Origin: Sphingobium sp. TCM1
GTDB taxonomy: Bacteria; Pseudomonadota; Alphaproteobacteria; Sphingomonadales; Sphingomonadaceae
Assembly (NCBI RefSeq): GCF_001650725.1
Contig: NZ_LXVX01000038.1
Coordinates: 209,374-273,373, forward strand
Length of the DNA: 64,000 nt
Reading direction: 5' to 3'
The position numbers were made by a program, and so were the translations under genes. The notes below the pieces were generated by a model, which was given only the letters and a program-made list of their open reading frames with translations, made no database searches and had not been told where the DNA came from. Below are positions 1-8,659 of this stretch, piece by piece (within the stretch, counting starts at the first letter, position 1; every line of letters begins with the position of its first letter).

Positions 1-786
1 CAGTGCGAAATCTACAATGATTGGAACAACGAGTATTTTTCCGGTCATCTCGATCGCTTCGTGCGCTGCGGCGTGCTGCCGGTGCGCAACCTCGCCTATG
101 CACAGCAGGAACTTCGCCGCATCGCGACGCTAGGCTTCACCGCCGTCATGCTGCCTTCCATCCCGATGGCCGGTATCCCCAAATATAATGACGAAGCATG
201 GGATCCGTTGTTCAAGCTGGCGGGCGACCTGGGCATTGTGTTCGTGCTGCACACCGGAACTGGAGCCGAGACCGTCGTCAACGAGCGTGGCCCGGGCGCG
301 GCCGTCATCAATTACAGTATGCAGATGAACGATGGCATCAACGCGATCATGTACATGGTGTCCGGGGGACTGCTCGACCGTAATCCCAAGGCCCAGGTCG
401 CCGTCATCGAATGTGGCGCCAGCTGGCTGGCCGCGATTGCAGAGCGCATGGACGAGGTCTATGTCGCGCACGACATCTTCGTCCGTCCCAAGCTGTCGAT
501 GATGCCATCGGAGATCATCAAGCGGCAAGTGACCTGCTCGTTCCAGCACGACCGCGCGTGCATCATGTCACGATCGGTGACGGGCACGCGTGCGCTGATG
601 TGGGCGTCGGACTATCCCCATGCGGAAGGCACCTTCCCCCATTCACGGAGCGTGATCGACGGACTGTTCGCGGGCATCGATATCAGCGAACAGGACAAGA
701 TCGACATATTGGGCGGCAACGCCGCGCGGCTGTTCAAGTTCAAGCATGATACGCTCAATCCCGACCCGCAACTCATCCTCGCCTGA
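1..786 (+). CDS. Amidohydrolase family metal-dependent hydrolase (5' end outside window)
   Basis: The frame is open from base 1 to a TGA at 784-786, so the N-terminus lies upstream of the window. The visible 261 residues fit the C-terminal part of an amidohydrolase_2 (ACMSD-like TIM-barrel) protein. There is an HTGTG segment after a buried hydrophobic strand, an IECGASW segment, and near the end the motif ASDYPHAEGTFPHS, whose Asp is the usual metal or catalytic Asp of the fold. Such enzymes hydrolyse or decarboxylate ring-derived acids, which suits the catabolic surroundings, but the substrate is unknown. A GTG at 61 is only an internal codon. A terminator follows directly. Confidence is high for the family and low for the substrate. 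Confidence 0.8.
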   Translation, partial: QCEIYNDWNNEYFSGHLDRFVRCGVLPVRNLAYAQQELRRIATLGFTAVMLPSIPMAGIPKYNDEAWDPLFKLAGDLGIVFVLHTGTGAETVVNERGPGAAVINYSMQMNDGINAIMYMVSGGLLDRNPKAQVAVIECGASWLAAIAERMDEVYVAHDIFVRPKLSMMPSEIIKRQVTCSFQHDRACIMSRSVTGTRALMWASDYPHAEGTFPHSRSVIDGLFAGIDISEQDKIDILGGNAARLFKFKHDTLNPDPQLILA

Positions 787-810
787 CGCTGTCAGCTTCA
801 ACCAAAGGGA

Positions 811-839
811 GGGCCGCCCGGGCTGTGGCGGCCCTTTTT
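811..839 (+). terminator. Rho-independent terminator after the amidohydrolase
   Basis: GGGCCGCC (811-818) pairs perfectly with GGCGGCCC (827-834) around an 8-nt loop, followed by five T residues (835-839). It separates the amidohydrolase from the MFS gene. Confidence 0.85.
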
Positions 840-863
840 GCTTGTCCCCACACTCCGAACATG

Positions 864-886
864 GTTGTCTAGGTTATATAGATAAC
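864..886. promoter_or_regulatory. Operator-like motif CTAGGTTATATA upstream of the MFS gene
   Basis: CTAGGTTATATA starts at 869. It lies inside a near-dyad: GTTGTCTA (864-871) against TAGATAAC (879-886), seven of eight positions matching. The same 12-mer recurs at 18054-18065 (reverse) and 21981-21992, each time in a promoter gap of a CoA-catabolism gene. It could be a repressor site, a -10 region, or both. Confidence 0.45.
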
Positions 887-903
887 AATCAAGGAGCATG
901 AGG

Positions 904-2220
904 ATGGAGCCCATAGACAAGGCGCTTGGCACGGACGCGACACATGGCTGGTGGACGCTGCCACGACGCCATTATGTGCTGTTCATCCTGTGCCTGGTCG
1001 GGGTCGTGAATTTCGTCGATCGCCAGATTCTCGCGATCCTCCTGGAACCGATCAAGAAAGACCTGGGCGTCAGTGACACGGCGATGGGGTTGCTGTCGGG
1101 GATCGCCTTTTCCGCCTTTTACGTGATTGCCGGCATCCCGATCGCGCGGATGGTCGACAAGGGATCGCGGCGTAACGTGCTGGTCGGCTGCCTGACAGTG
1201 TGGAGCCTTGCTACGGTGCTGTGCGGATTCGTCCAGAATTTCGTTCAGTTGGCCGTCGCGCGCATCGGCGTCGCATCCGGCGAAGCCGGCGGCGGTCCCG
1301 CAACCCAGTCGTTGCTCGCCGACCTGTATCCCATATCGCAACGCGCCACGGTGATCGGCATCTGGCTGGCATCGCAGGCGATCGGCATCGCATTTGGCCT
1401 GTTCTTCGGCGGATGGCTCAACACTGCCTTCGACTGGCGGATCGCGTTCATCGTGGTCGGGGTGCCCGGTCTGCTGCTGGCGATCGGCATCCGCCTGACC
1501 GTCAAGGATCCGCCGCGCGGCATGGCGGATGGGGGCGTCGGCAAGCAGGTGGAAACGCCGCCGCTGAAGGAGGCCTTTCTCATCGCGCTGCGTTCACCCT
1601 CGCTGCGCCTGCTGCTCATCATCGCCATGTGCTGTTCCTTCGCGGGCTATTCGATCCTGGGGTGGGGACCGACCTTTTATATTCGCGTCCATGGGATGAC
1701 GACGATGCAGGTGGGAGGATTGATGGGGCTGGCGGTGGCCGGCGGGCTGTTTATCGGCAATGTCGGCGCGGGGCGGATCGCGGATCGGGTCGCGAAGGGC
1801 GATTTTGCGGTCTATATGCAGGTTGCCGGATGGGGCACGATACTGGCCGCGCCTTTCGGCCTGCTTTTCCTGCTGGCAGCCGACCCCATGCTGTCGCTGG
1901 TGGGCCTGTTCTTTTCCAAGCTGTTCATGACCTTCTGGATGCCGCCAACCTATGCTGTGGCCGTAGGCATGTCGCCGGTCCGCAACCGTGGCATGATTAC
2001 CGCTTTGCTGACGCTGAGCACGACGGTTGTGGGCATCGGCATGGGTCCGGTGTTCGTGGGCGTCATGAACGACCTGCTGGAGCCGAGCTTCGGCAAGGAG
2101 GCGATCCGCTATTCTCTGGTCTTCGTGCTGGGCGGGCTGGTCGCGTGCGGCCTGCTTTGCTTCGTTGGTACCAAGCTGGTGCGGCGGGAAATCGCGGCAC
2201 GGCCGGTGACGGCTCAATAA
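904..2220 (+). CDS. MFS transporter (spinster/anion-symporter type)
   Basis: Major facilitator of 438 residues with about 12 hydrophobic segments. It begins with a TM1 carrying NFVDRQILAILLEPIKKDLG, typical of the spinster-like MFS carriers that accompany aromatic and steroid catabolic genes in sphingomonads. The loop 2-3 motif is present (ARMVDKGSRR). The start at 904 is chosen over the ATG at 898 because AAGGAG at 891-896 is 7 nt from 904 but only 1 nt from 898. It is a single-gene unit downstream of an operator-like motif and convergent with the FadB-like gene. Probable inner-membrane uptake of an organic acid substrate; substrate unknown. Confidence 0.85.
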   Translation: MEPIDKALGTDATHGWWTLPRRHYVLFILCLVGVVNFVDRQILAILLEPIKKDLGVSDTAMGLLSGIAFSAFYVIAGIPIARMVDKGSRRNVLVGCLTVWSLATVLCGFVQNFVQLAVARIGVASGEAGGGPATQSLLADLYPISQRATVIGIWLASQAIGIAFGLFFGGWLNTAFDWRIAFIVVGVPGLLLAIGIRLTVKDPPRGMADGGVGKQVETPPLKEAFLIALRSPSLRLLLIIAMCCSFAGYSILGWGPTFYIRVHGMTTMQVGGLMGLAVAGGLFIGNVGAGRIADRVAKGDFAVYMQVAGWGTILAAPFGLLFLLAADPMLSLVGLFFSKLFMTFWMPPTYAVAVGMSPVRNRGMITALLTLSTTVVGIGMGPVFVGVMNDLLEPSFGKEAIRYSLVFVLGGLVACGLLCFVGTKLVRREIAARPVTAQ

Positions 2221-2266
2221 ATGAAAGGGCAATGGGCGCGGCCCGGCGGACCGCGCCCATCCTGTA

Positions 2267-4312
2267 TCAGCGGGTGAAGCTTTCGCCCTTTGCAGCCTTT
2301 TCTACCAGCAGCCTGGACGGCTCGATGCCCATGGCCTGCAAGCCGTCGACGACCTTTTGCAGGCCGACAGTATCGCCCCAGAACATCGGGCCACCGGTAT
2401 AGACGGGCCAGTTATAGCCCAGGATCGCAGCGATATCGACGTCCGAGGCACGGATGGCAATGCCTTCTTCCAGCACCTTGGCGCCTTCGTTGACGACCGG
2501 GTAGAGCAGACGGGCAACGATATCCTCGTCCGACAGCTTGCCCTTGTTCGCAACGCCCTTGAAGCTGGCGAAATCCGCGATCGCGGCGGCCGCAACCGGC
2601 GACGGGGTCGCCTTGCGGTTTTCATCATAGTCGTAATAGCCGCCATTCTTCTTCTGGCCGAGGCGATCCATCTTGACCAGGTCGCCGCGAACGCTGCGCT
2701 CGGTCTCGTCGCGGCCGATGACATCAAGGCCGACAAGATCGATCATCTGGAACGGCCCCATGGCGAAACCATAGTCATACACGGCCTTGTCGATTTCCTC
2801 CGGCGTCGGCCCTTCGAGGACGAGTTCGTCGGCCTGCTTCCCGCGCTGAGACATGATGCGGTTGGCGATGAAGCCAAAGCAGACGCCGGAAAGGACAGGC
2901 ACCTTGCCGATCTTCTTGGCGAGCGCCATGGCCGTCGCGATCACTTCCTTCGACGTCTTCGCCCCGCGCACCACTTCAAGCAGGCGCATGACGTTGGCAG
3001 GCGAAAAGAAGTGGAGGCCGATCACCCAGTCAGGCCTGCTGGTCGCCGCCGCAATCTCGTCCAGATCGAGGAAGGAGGTGTTGGACGCCAGGATCGCCCC
3101 CTGCTTGGCGATCTTGTCGAGCTTGCCGAAGACGTCCTTCTTGACGCCCATCTCCTCATAAACCGCCTCGATGACAAGATCGACCTCGCCCAGCGCTTCC
3201 AGCCCCAGCCTGGGCGTGATGAGCGCCATGCGCTGCTCTACCTGCTCGGCAGTCATGCGGCCTTTCTTGGCCGTATTCTCATAATTCGTGCGAATTACGC
3301 CGAGACCGCGGTCCAGCGCCTCCTGCGTCATTTCCACGAGAGTGACGGGAATGCCGACATTGAGGAAGTTCATGGTGATCCCGCCACCCATCGTGCCTGC
3401 GCCGATGACGCCCACGGTCTTGATGGGGATCGTCGCCGTGTCCTTGGGCACGTCGGGGACCTTGGCCGTCTCACGCTCGGCAAAGAAATAATAGCGTTGC
3501 GCCGCGGACTCGGTGCTGGTCACCAATTCGTCGAACAGTTCCTTTTCCCGTTCGATACCCTTGTCGAAATCCTCGATCTCGGCGGCCGCTTCAATGGCGC
3601 GGACGATATTATAGGGCGCCTTGAAGCCGCGGAAGGCACGGGCATTCTTCTTGAGATAGGCTTCGTAGATTTCAGGCTTGCCGCGCGATGGCGCCACCTT
3701 GTCCTGGCGGTCGCGCACGCGCTGGAGCGGCTTGTCGACGACGGTGCGAGCAAAGGCAATGGCGTCCTCCCGCAGTTTGCCCTCTTCAGCCACGGCGTCG
3801 ATCATGCCCAGTTCCAGCGCCTTTTTCGCGGGAACCGGCGCGCCGCCGGTCATGATGTCGAGGGCGGTTTCGACGCCGACGATACGCGGCAGACGCTGCG
3901 TGCCTCCGGCGCCGGGCAGCAGGCCCAGATTGACTTCGGGCAGGCCGACCTTCGCGGACGGCACGGCGATGCGATAATGGCAGATGAGCGCCAGTTCGTA
4001 ACCGCCGCCCAGCGCCGTGCCATGGATCGCGGCAACCACCGGCTTGGTACCGTTTTCGATGATGTCGAATACCGCGTGCAGGCCGGGCTCCTGCGGTGGC
4101 TGGCCGAATTCGGAAATATCGGCGCCGGCGAAGAAGGTGCGGCCGCCGCAGATCAGGACGATCGCCTTGACGCTATCGTCCTCCGCAAATTTGCGGAAGC
4201 CCGCATCGAGCGCCAGGCGCGTCTTGATGCCCAGAGCATTGACCGGGGGGTTGTCGATTTCGATCACCCCGATGCCGCCGTCCTCGACGCTGTATTTTCC
4301 GACTTCGCTCAT
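2267..4312 (-). CDS. Bifunctional enoyl-CoA hydratase / 3-hydroxyacyl-CoA dehydrogenase (FadB/FadJ type)
   Basis: 681 residues combining an N-terminal crotonase domain (about 1-190; GRTFFAGADISEF and the oxyanion segment HGTALGGGYELAL) with an NAD-binding 3-hydroxyacyl-CoA dehydrogenase domain (about 300-480; GVIGAGTMGGG Rossmann loop, catalytic LHFFSPANVM His) and two C-terminal 3HCDH domains. It hydrates trans-2-enoyl-CoA and oxidises the 3-hydroxyacyl-CoA in the cytoplasmic beta-oxidation spiral. No thiolase subunit is adjacent; a thiolase lies at 25338-26591. The start at 4312 is preferred over an upstream in-frame ATG because GGAG lies 6 nt upstream and the protein then begins at the usual place. 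A copy of the AACATAG-type motif lies about 80 bp upstream. Confidence 0.93.
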   Translation of the reverse strand: MSEVGKYSVEDGGIGVIEIDNPPVNALGIKTRLALDAGFRKFAEDDSVKAIVLICGGRTFFAGADISEFGQPPQEPGLHAVFDIIENGTKPVVAAIHGTALGGGYELALICHYRIAVPSAKVGLPEVNLGLLPGAGGTQRLPRIVGVETALDIMTGGAPVPAKKALELGMIDAVAEEGKLREDAIAFARTVVDKPLQRVRDRQDKVAPSRGKPEIYEAYLKKNARAFRGFKAPYNIVRAIEAAAEIEDFDKGIEREKELFDELVTSTESAAQRYYFFAERETAKVPDVPKDTATIPIKTVGVIGAGTMGGGITMNFLNVGIPVTLVEMTQEALDRGLGVIRTNYENTAKKGRMTAEQVEQRMALITPRLGLEALGEVDLVIEAVYEEMGVKKDVFGKLDKIAKQGAILASNTSFLDLDEIAAATSRPDWVIGLHFFSPANVMRLLEVVRGAKTSKEVIATAMALAKKIGKVPVLSGVCFGFIANRIMSQRGKQADELVLEGPTPEEIDKAVYDYGFAMGPFQMIDLVGLDVIGRDETERSVRGDLVKMDRLGQKKNGGYYDYDENRKATPSPVAAAAIADFASFKGVANKGKLSDEDIVARLLYPVVNEGAKVLEEGIAIRASDVDIAAILGYNWPVYTGGPMFWGDTVGLQKVVDGLQAMGIEPSRLLVEKAAKGESFTR

Positions 4313-4390
4313 GAAAGGCTCCTCGATTTGCAAAGCATGTTTGCATCGGTCTTTGCCCTGACTCGGCGCGCCGCGCAACCGGAGAAAGAG

Positions 4391-4407
4391 AACATAGTTA
4401 TCCAGGT
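4391..4407 (-). promoter_or_regulatory. AACATAGTTATCCAGGT motif upstream of the FadB-like gene
   Basis: This 17-mer matches the one at 32978-32994 in 16 of 17 positions and the one at 44901-44917 in 14 of 17. All three lie upstream of minus-strand CoA genes. It is a candidate shared repressor site. Confidence 0.45.
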
Positions 4408-4451
4408 GCACTTTCGGATGCGGGGCCGACGGTTCGGCGCGTGCAAAGGGC

Positions 4452-4595
4452 CTAAAGCGACAAAGGTGCCGCAAGATACCGGCTGCAATGTCACCTTATG
4501 GCGCCTTTCGACCCGTCGGCGACAGGGTGGTCCCGCCGCTCCGTCCAGCGGCCGGGCCAAGCGCCTTTGAAGCAAAGGAAATCCAACATTGGAAG
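4452..4595 (-). pseudogene. Remnant of the small HTH-gene locus found intact at 47892-48379
   Basis: Bases 4452-4510 align with 47889-47948, sharing GACAAAGG, CCGCAAGA and TGTCACCTTATGGCGC, and including the stop codon of the HTH gene. Bases 4566-4595 align with 48350-48379, the sequence just upstream of the HTH gene's start, with 2 differences in 30. Here the two flanks are only about 55 bp apart, so nearly the whole coding region is missing. The short frame that crosses it still reads into the same C-terminal KAP-stop. This fills the 330-bp gap between the FadB-like gene and the next acyl-CoA dehydrogenase; no intact gene is present. Confidence 0.6.
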
Positions 4596-4646
4596 GGCTT
4601 TTTCCCGCGCCCAGACCGGCGCTGACGGTCCGACGGGGGCCGATCG

Positions 4647-5801
4647 CTAGCCGCGCACTCCCAAGCCCCGCGCGATGATGCCGCGCAGAATTTCCCGCGT
4701 GCCCCCGCGCAGCGACCAGCTGGGCGCATTCATCACGATCTTCGCGAGGACCGCATTATAGTCGGCCCGTGCGGCGAGGTCGGGTTCCGCATCGATCAGA
4801 CCGCGCGCGATGTCGGGCACGGATTGTTCAAAGACCGCGCCAAGATCCTTGACGATGGCCGCATGGAGCGCGGGATTCTCGCCTGCGTCCAGCATCGCCG
4901 CCACCCCACGCGAAAGGCGGCGCAGGATGATGAGATGGGCGGACAGGCGGCCAATCGCAGCGCGAGCCAGATCGCCATGCCCCTTGCCCAGAACGGCGAT
5001 GAGTTCCACGATCAGCTGCATTGAGGAAAGAAACCGTTCCGGCCCGGAGCGTTCAAAAGCGAGTTCGCTCATCACCTGGTTCCAACCATTGCCTTCCTGC
5101 CCGATCAGCGCGTCGAGCGGCGCAAGCGCATCGTCGAAATGAACCTCGTTGAAATGATGCTGGCCCGCCAGATCGATGATCGGTCGGATGGCAATGCCGG
5201 GCGTGGCATGGAGATCGATCAGCAACTGGCTGGTCCCGGCGTGACGATCGGCTGGCGTGCCTGATGTGCGGCAGAAGAGGATCATATAGTCGGATTGATG
5301 CGCGCCCGTGGTCCAGACCTTGGTCCCATTAATGCGCCAGCCCTGGGTCGTGCGCCGGGCACTGGTGCGGGTGGCGGCGAGGTCGGAACCGGAATCCGGT
5401 TCGCTCATGCCGATGCAGAACATCGCCTGACCTGCCGCGATGCGCGGTAGCACGGCTCGCCGTTGCGCTTCGGTTCCGAATTTGAGCAAGGTCGGCCCGC
5501 TCTGCCGATCACCGATCCAGTGTGCACCGACAGGGGCGCCGGCGGCCAGAGTCTCTTCCATCACGACATAGCGTTCGAAGGCGCTGCGTTCGTGCCCGCC
5601 ATAGCATTTGGGCCATGTCATGCCGAGCCAACCCCTCGCGCCCATGGCACGGGAGAAATCCTTGTCCACCCCGGTCCAGCTGTCGGCGCGGCGGATCGGC
5701 GGAACATGGGCCAGCCGATCATGCAGAAAGGCGCGCACGTCGTGTCGCAAAGCCTCGGCGGCTTCGTGGCGAGGGGGCGTAGCAAAGCGGATGGGATTCA
5801 T
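4647..5801 (-). CDS. Acyl-CoA dehydrogenase, probable subunit of a heteromeric pair
   Basis: 384 residues with the standard acyl-CoA dehydrogenase layout: N-terminal helical domain, central beta domain with MSEPDSGSDLA, and a C-terminal FAD/catalytic domain ending in RGGTREILRGIIARGLG. The GGTREI segment is typical of FadE-type dehydrogenases of steroid and other bulky-acyl-CoA catabolism, which often work as alpha2-beta2 heteromers. It would oxidise an acyl-CoA to the 2-enoyl-CoA using FAD. The gene is 12 bp downstream of a second dehydrogenase gene and shares its operon with an IclR regulator, which supports a heteromer. Substrate unknown. Confidence 0.9.
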   Translation of the reverse strand: MNPIRFATPPRHEAAEALRHDVRAFLHDRLAHVPPIRRADSWTGVDKDFSRAMGARGWLGMTWPKCYGGHERSAFERYVVMEETLAAGAPVGAHWIGDRQSGPTLLKFGTEAQRRAVLPRIAAGQAMFCIGMSEPDSGSDLAATRTSARRTTQGWRINGTKVWTTGAHQSDYMILFCRTSGTPADRHAGTSQLLIDLHATPGIAIRPIIDLAGQHHFNEVHFDDALAPLDALIGQEGNGWNQVMSELAFERSGPERFLSSMQLIVELIAVLGKGHGDLARAAIGRLSAHLIILRRLSRGVAAMLDAGENPALHAAIVKDLGAVFEQSVPDIARGLIDAEPDLAARADYNAVLAKIVMNAPSWSLRGGTREILRGIIARGLGVRG

Positions 5802-5813
5802 GTTTCCGTCCTG

Positions 5814-6842
5814 TCAGGCCGCAACGACGAAGGGCCAGAACCCATCGCGGCCAACCGCGAGCGCGGCGGCGCCCAAGCACTGCGTCCAATGGTGCGGCCC
5901 GCCATATTCGTCGCGCCAACTCCACAACGCACTGGTGTACCAGTGCAGGCGATGCTCCTGCGTAAAGCCGATCGCGCCATGCAATTGCTGGGCGACGCCC
6001 GCGGCGACGCTCGCCGCCTCCGCGCTGCGGATGCGGGCGGCCGCAACGCTGAGCATCGGGTCGCCGGCGGCCTCGGCCAGCGCCTCCGCCGCCAAACCGG
6101 CGGCAGCGCCCGCGGCGGCCGCTTCGCCTGCCATCCGGGCCAGTTCATGTTGGATCGCCTGGAATGTGGCGAGGGCGCGCCCGAATTGCTTGCGATCGGA
6201 CACATGGGCGATGCTGAGATCCAGTACCTGGTCCAGCGCACCGGCGATCTGCAGGACGCGAAGGCCCGCGCCCATGAGGTAAAGAGGATGGCCTTGCGCA
6301 GGTGCTGTGGCGGTTATGGCGGCATCAATCGACAGCCTGTCGCGCGGCATATGAGCGATGTTCGTCCCCGACTCCGCCACGCGCCATCCACTGTCCAGCC
6401 GGGCGACATGGCGCGCGCCGCCAAGCAGATATTCCACGACCAGCGTGCCGACGGTGGCCCCCCAAGGCACGCGATCGGCGGTGCCCGTAATGCGCCCGTC
6501 GCGGAGAACGAGGCCCGACTCGACAGGGATAAATGCAGCCGGACCTTCCGCCAGCGGCAGCCCCGCGAGCGCGAGTGCCTGGTTCGCCGCCATGGTTTCA
6601 CCAAGCGGCAGCGGTAGCGCATGGCGGCCAGCCAGACGCGCCAGCGCGAAGGCATCGACCGGATCAAGTCCGAAGCCGCCCGATCCTTCGGGCACGAGCG
6701 CCAGCGGCAGGCCCATCTGTGCGATCGCGTTCCACAGGGAGGCCGGCCAAGCCCCCCGCCGTGCGCTGCGCACCGTCGCGTCGTCGCACTGGTCCGCCAT
6801 CAGCCGATCGGCCGTGCCAAGGACCATCGCTGCATCGCTCAT
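5814..6842 (-). CDS. Acyl-CoA dehydrogenase, probable partner subunit
   Basis: 342 residues, shorter than a full-length 380-residue dehydrogenase. The C-terminal helical domain is recognisable (HVSDRKQFGRALATFQAIQ, QLHGAIGFTQEHRLHWYT), but the central FAD-contacting beta domain is degenerate and lacks a clear EPDxGSD motif. This is the pattern seen in the non-canonical subunit of heteromeric FadE pairs. Its ATG (6842-6840) overlaps the TGA of the IclR gene (6841-6839), giving translational coupling, and the canonical dehydrogenase follows 12 bp on. I infer a two-subunit enzyme controlled by the IclR protein. Confidence 0.82.
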   Translation of the reverse strand: MSDAAMVLGTADRLMADQCDDATVRSARRGAWPASLWNAIAQMGLPLALVPEGSGGFGLDPVDAFALARLAGRHALPLPLGETMAANQALALAGLPLAEGPAAFIPVESGLVLRDGRITGTADRVPWGATVGTLVVEYLLGGARHVARLDSGWRVAESGTNIAHMPRDRLSIDAAITATAPAQGHPLYLMGAGLRVLQIAGALDQVLDLSIAHVSDRKQFGRALATFQAIQHELARMAGEAAAAGAAAGLAAEALAEAAGDPMLSVAAARIRSAEAASVAAGVAQQLHGAIGFTQEHRLHWYTSALWSWRDEYGGPHHWTQCLGAAALAVGRDGFWPFVVAA

Positions 6843-7636
6843 GTGGCCATCTCCATAGCATAGGCCGATTGGGCAATGGCGTCCGCCGCCTGGCGCATTG
6901 CCGCGCCGATGGCATCCATACCCTCGGCATTCTCCCGGCCGCTGAACATAGACGCGGAGAGGACGAAGCGCGGCGCGCCGCCTGTATCCACGATCGCGGC
7001 CGCCACCGTCGAGATGCCGTGATTGATCTGACCATTGTCAATCGCCCAGCCCTTCGCCGCCGCCGCGCGCACCTGGGCGATGAACTCCTGCGGATCGGGC
7101 GCGCTTTTCCAGCGGATGCCGGCATGGACAGCCGCAATGGCCGCATCATCCAGGGCGCGACGCGCAAGCACCGCGCGACCTGTCGCACCCGCGGCGGCGG
7201 GCTGGCGCTGGCCAACCACCATGTGGATGCGCATAGCCTCCGCGCTTTCAGCGAGCGCGACCAGGACCAGGCGTTCGCCTTCGGTAAGACGCCAGAGGCC
7301 TACGGCAGCATCGAACTGCCCGGCGAGCGTCGCCATGGGTAGATGCGCCGCGCGGACGACCGCATCGCGGCCCAGCGCAAGCCGCGCGAGATCGATCGTG
7401 CCAAGACCGAGCGCATAGCGTTTCGACACCGCGTCGAAGCTCACAAGATCCTCGCGCAGCAGCGTCTTGAGCACGTTGAAGCAGGAACTGGGATTGAGTC
7501 CAAGGGCACGCGCAATGGCGGTAACGCCCTGTGGTTCGGAAAGCGCGCCCAGATGGCGCAATATCGCAATCGCCTGCACCACCGAATTGACCGGCGGCCG
7601 GAGTTGAGGATCGGGGCGAGGCATGTCCATGGCCAT
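6839..7636 (-). CDS. IclR-family transcriptional regulator
   Basis: 265 residues. The N-terminal winged helix-turn-helix is at about 15-75 (SVVQAIAILRHLG, GVTAIARALGLNPSSCFNVLKTL) and the C-terminal IclR effector-binding domain at about 85-255 (GRAVLARRAL, INHGISTVAAAI). IclR proteins bind small organic acids and control the catabolic operons beside them. It is the first gene of a three-gene minus-strand operon with two acyl-CoA dehydrogenases and diverges from the SDR-led eight-gene run. The 97-bp intergenic region holds a perfect CATTCA/TGAATG dyad, a likely autoregulatory site. Confidence 0.9.
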   Translation of the reverse strand: MAMDMPRPDPQLRPPVNSVVQAIAILRHLGALSEPQGVTAIARALGLNPSSCFNVLKTLLREDLVSFDAVSKRYALGLGTIDLARLALGRDAVVRAAHLPMATLAGQFDAAVGLWRLTEGERLVLVALAESAEAMRIHMVVGQRQPAAAGATGRAVLARRALDDAAIAAVHAGIRWKSAPDPQEFIAQVRAAAAKGWAIDNGQINHGISTVAAAIVDTGGAPRFVLSASMFSGRENAEGMDAIGAAMRQAADAIAQSAYAMEMAT

Positions 7637-7643
7637 ACCCTAC

Positions 7644-7693
7644 CATTCACGATCATGAATGTCCATTCGCATAGTTGAATAAGTTATATAGGT
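7644..7693. promoter_or_regulatory. Divergent iclR/SDR control region
   Basis: A perfect inverted repeat, CATTCA (7644-7649) and TGAATG (7656-7661), surrounds six bases and lies 8 bp from the iclR start, a plausible IclR site. Next to it, at 7682-7693, AGTTATATAGGT matches the core of the repeated AACATAGTTAT(N)CAGGT motif in 11 of 12 positions. Confidence 0.45.
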
Positions 7694-7733
7694 AAGCTAG
7701 ATCATGGGAAATCGAAATGCGGAGAGGATAGAC

Positions 7734-8654
7734 ATGGGCGATTCGGCACGGCTGGATGGCAAGGTGGTGGCGGTGACGGGTGCAGGGCGCGGCATCGGCC
7801 GCGATATCGCCTTGCTATGTGCGCGACAGGGCGCGAACGTCGTCGTCAACGACCTGGGCGCATCGGCAGAGGGCGAAGGCGCCGATGCAGGGCCGGCCGA
7901 GGAGGTCGCTGCGCTGATCCGGGCAGAGGGCGGCAAGGCCATCGTCAATGGCGCCAGCGTCGCCGAGCCGGAGGGCGCGGCATCGATCATCGAGGATGCC
8001 GTAAAGCAGTTCGGGCGGATCGATGGCGTGGTCAACAATGCCGGCATCCTTCGCGACCGCATCTTCCACAAGATGAGTATCGTCGACTGGAAGCAGGTGA
8101 TCGACGTGCACCTCAATGGATCATTCTATGTGTCGAAGGCCGCGGCGCCCTATTTCAAGGACCAGAGGTCGGGCAGTTATGTCCATTTCACATCGACATC
8201 AGGGCTGATCGGCAATTTCGGCCAGGCCAACTATTCGGCAGCGAAAATGGGCATCTTCGCCCTGTCCAACTCGATCGCGCTCGACATGCAGCGCTTTGGC
8301 GTGCGGTCAAACTGCATAGCGCCCTTCGCCTGGAGCCGTTTGATCGCGACGATCCCCGCCACCAACCCGGATGAGGAAAAGCGGATCGAGCGGATGAAGA
8401 CGATGACCACGGACAAGATCGCGCCGATGGTCGCCGCGCTGCTTTCCGACGGAGCGAGGGACGTCAGCGGCCAGACGTTCGGCGTGCGCAAGAACGAGAT
8501 TTTCCTGTTCAACAAGCCGCGCCCGATCAAGACGATGCAGCGTTCCGGCGGGTGGACGCCCGACACTATCGTCAGCGACCTGCTGCCTGCCATGGCGCAC
8601 GACATGATGCCGCTCGCGCGGTCGGCCGAAATCTGGCCCTATGATCCGGTCTGA
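7734..8654 (+). CDS. SDR-family oxidoreductase, HSD17B4/MFE-2-like 3-hydroxyacyl-CoA dehydrogenase
   Basis: 306 residues with a classical SDR core: TGAGRGIGRD nucleotide loop near residue 14, NNAG motif, and catalytic Ser/Tyr/Lys in STSGLIGNFGQANYSAAK. The C-terminal extension after the core (GVRKNEIFLFNKPRP) is typical of the dehydrogenase unit of peroxisomal multifunctional enzyme type 2. In that pathway the SDR oxidises (3R)-hydroxyacyl-CoA made by a MaoC hydratase, and a MaoC hydratase is the next gene, 5 bp on. The start at 7734 is chosen over 7704 because GGAGAGG lies just upstream. First gene of the run to 17028. Confidence 0.88.
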   Translation: MGDSARLDGKVVAVTGAGRGIGRDIALLCARQGANVVVNDLGASAEGEGADAGPAEEVAALIRAEGGKAIVNGASVAEPEGAASIIEDAVKQFGRIDGVVNNAGILRDRIFHKMSIVDWKQVIDVHLNGSFYVSKAAAPYFKDQRSGSYVHFTSTSGLIGNFGQANYSAAKMGIFALSNSIALDMQRFGVRSNCIAPFAWSRLIATIPATNPDEEKRIERMKTMTTDKIAPMVAALLSDGARDVSGQTFGVRKNEIFLFNKPRPIKTMQRSGGWTPDTIVSDLLPAMAHDMMPLARSAEIWPYDPV

Positions 8655-8659
8655 CGATC

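Noticed and set aside
2357..4570. Long plus-strand open frame (737 codons)
   Set aside because: It lies exactly opposite the FadB-like gene, is low-complexity Asp/Arg/His-rich, and has no domain; it is a shadow of high-GC codon use.
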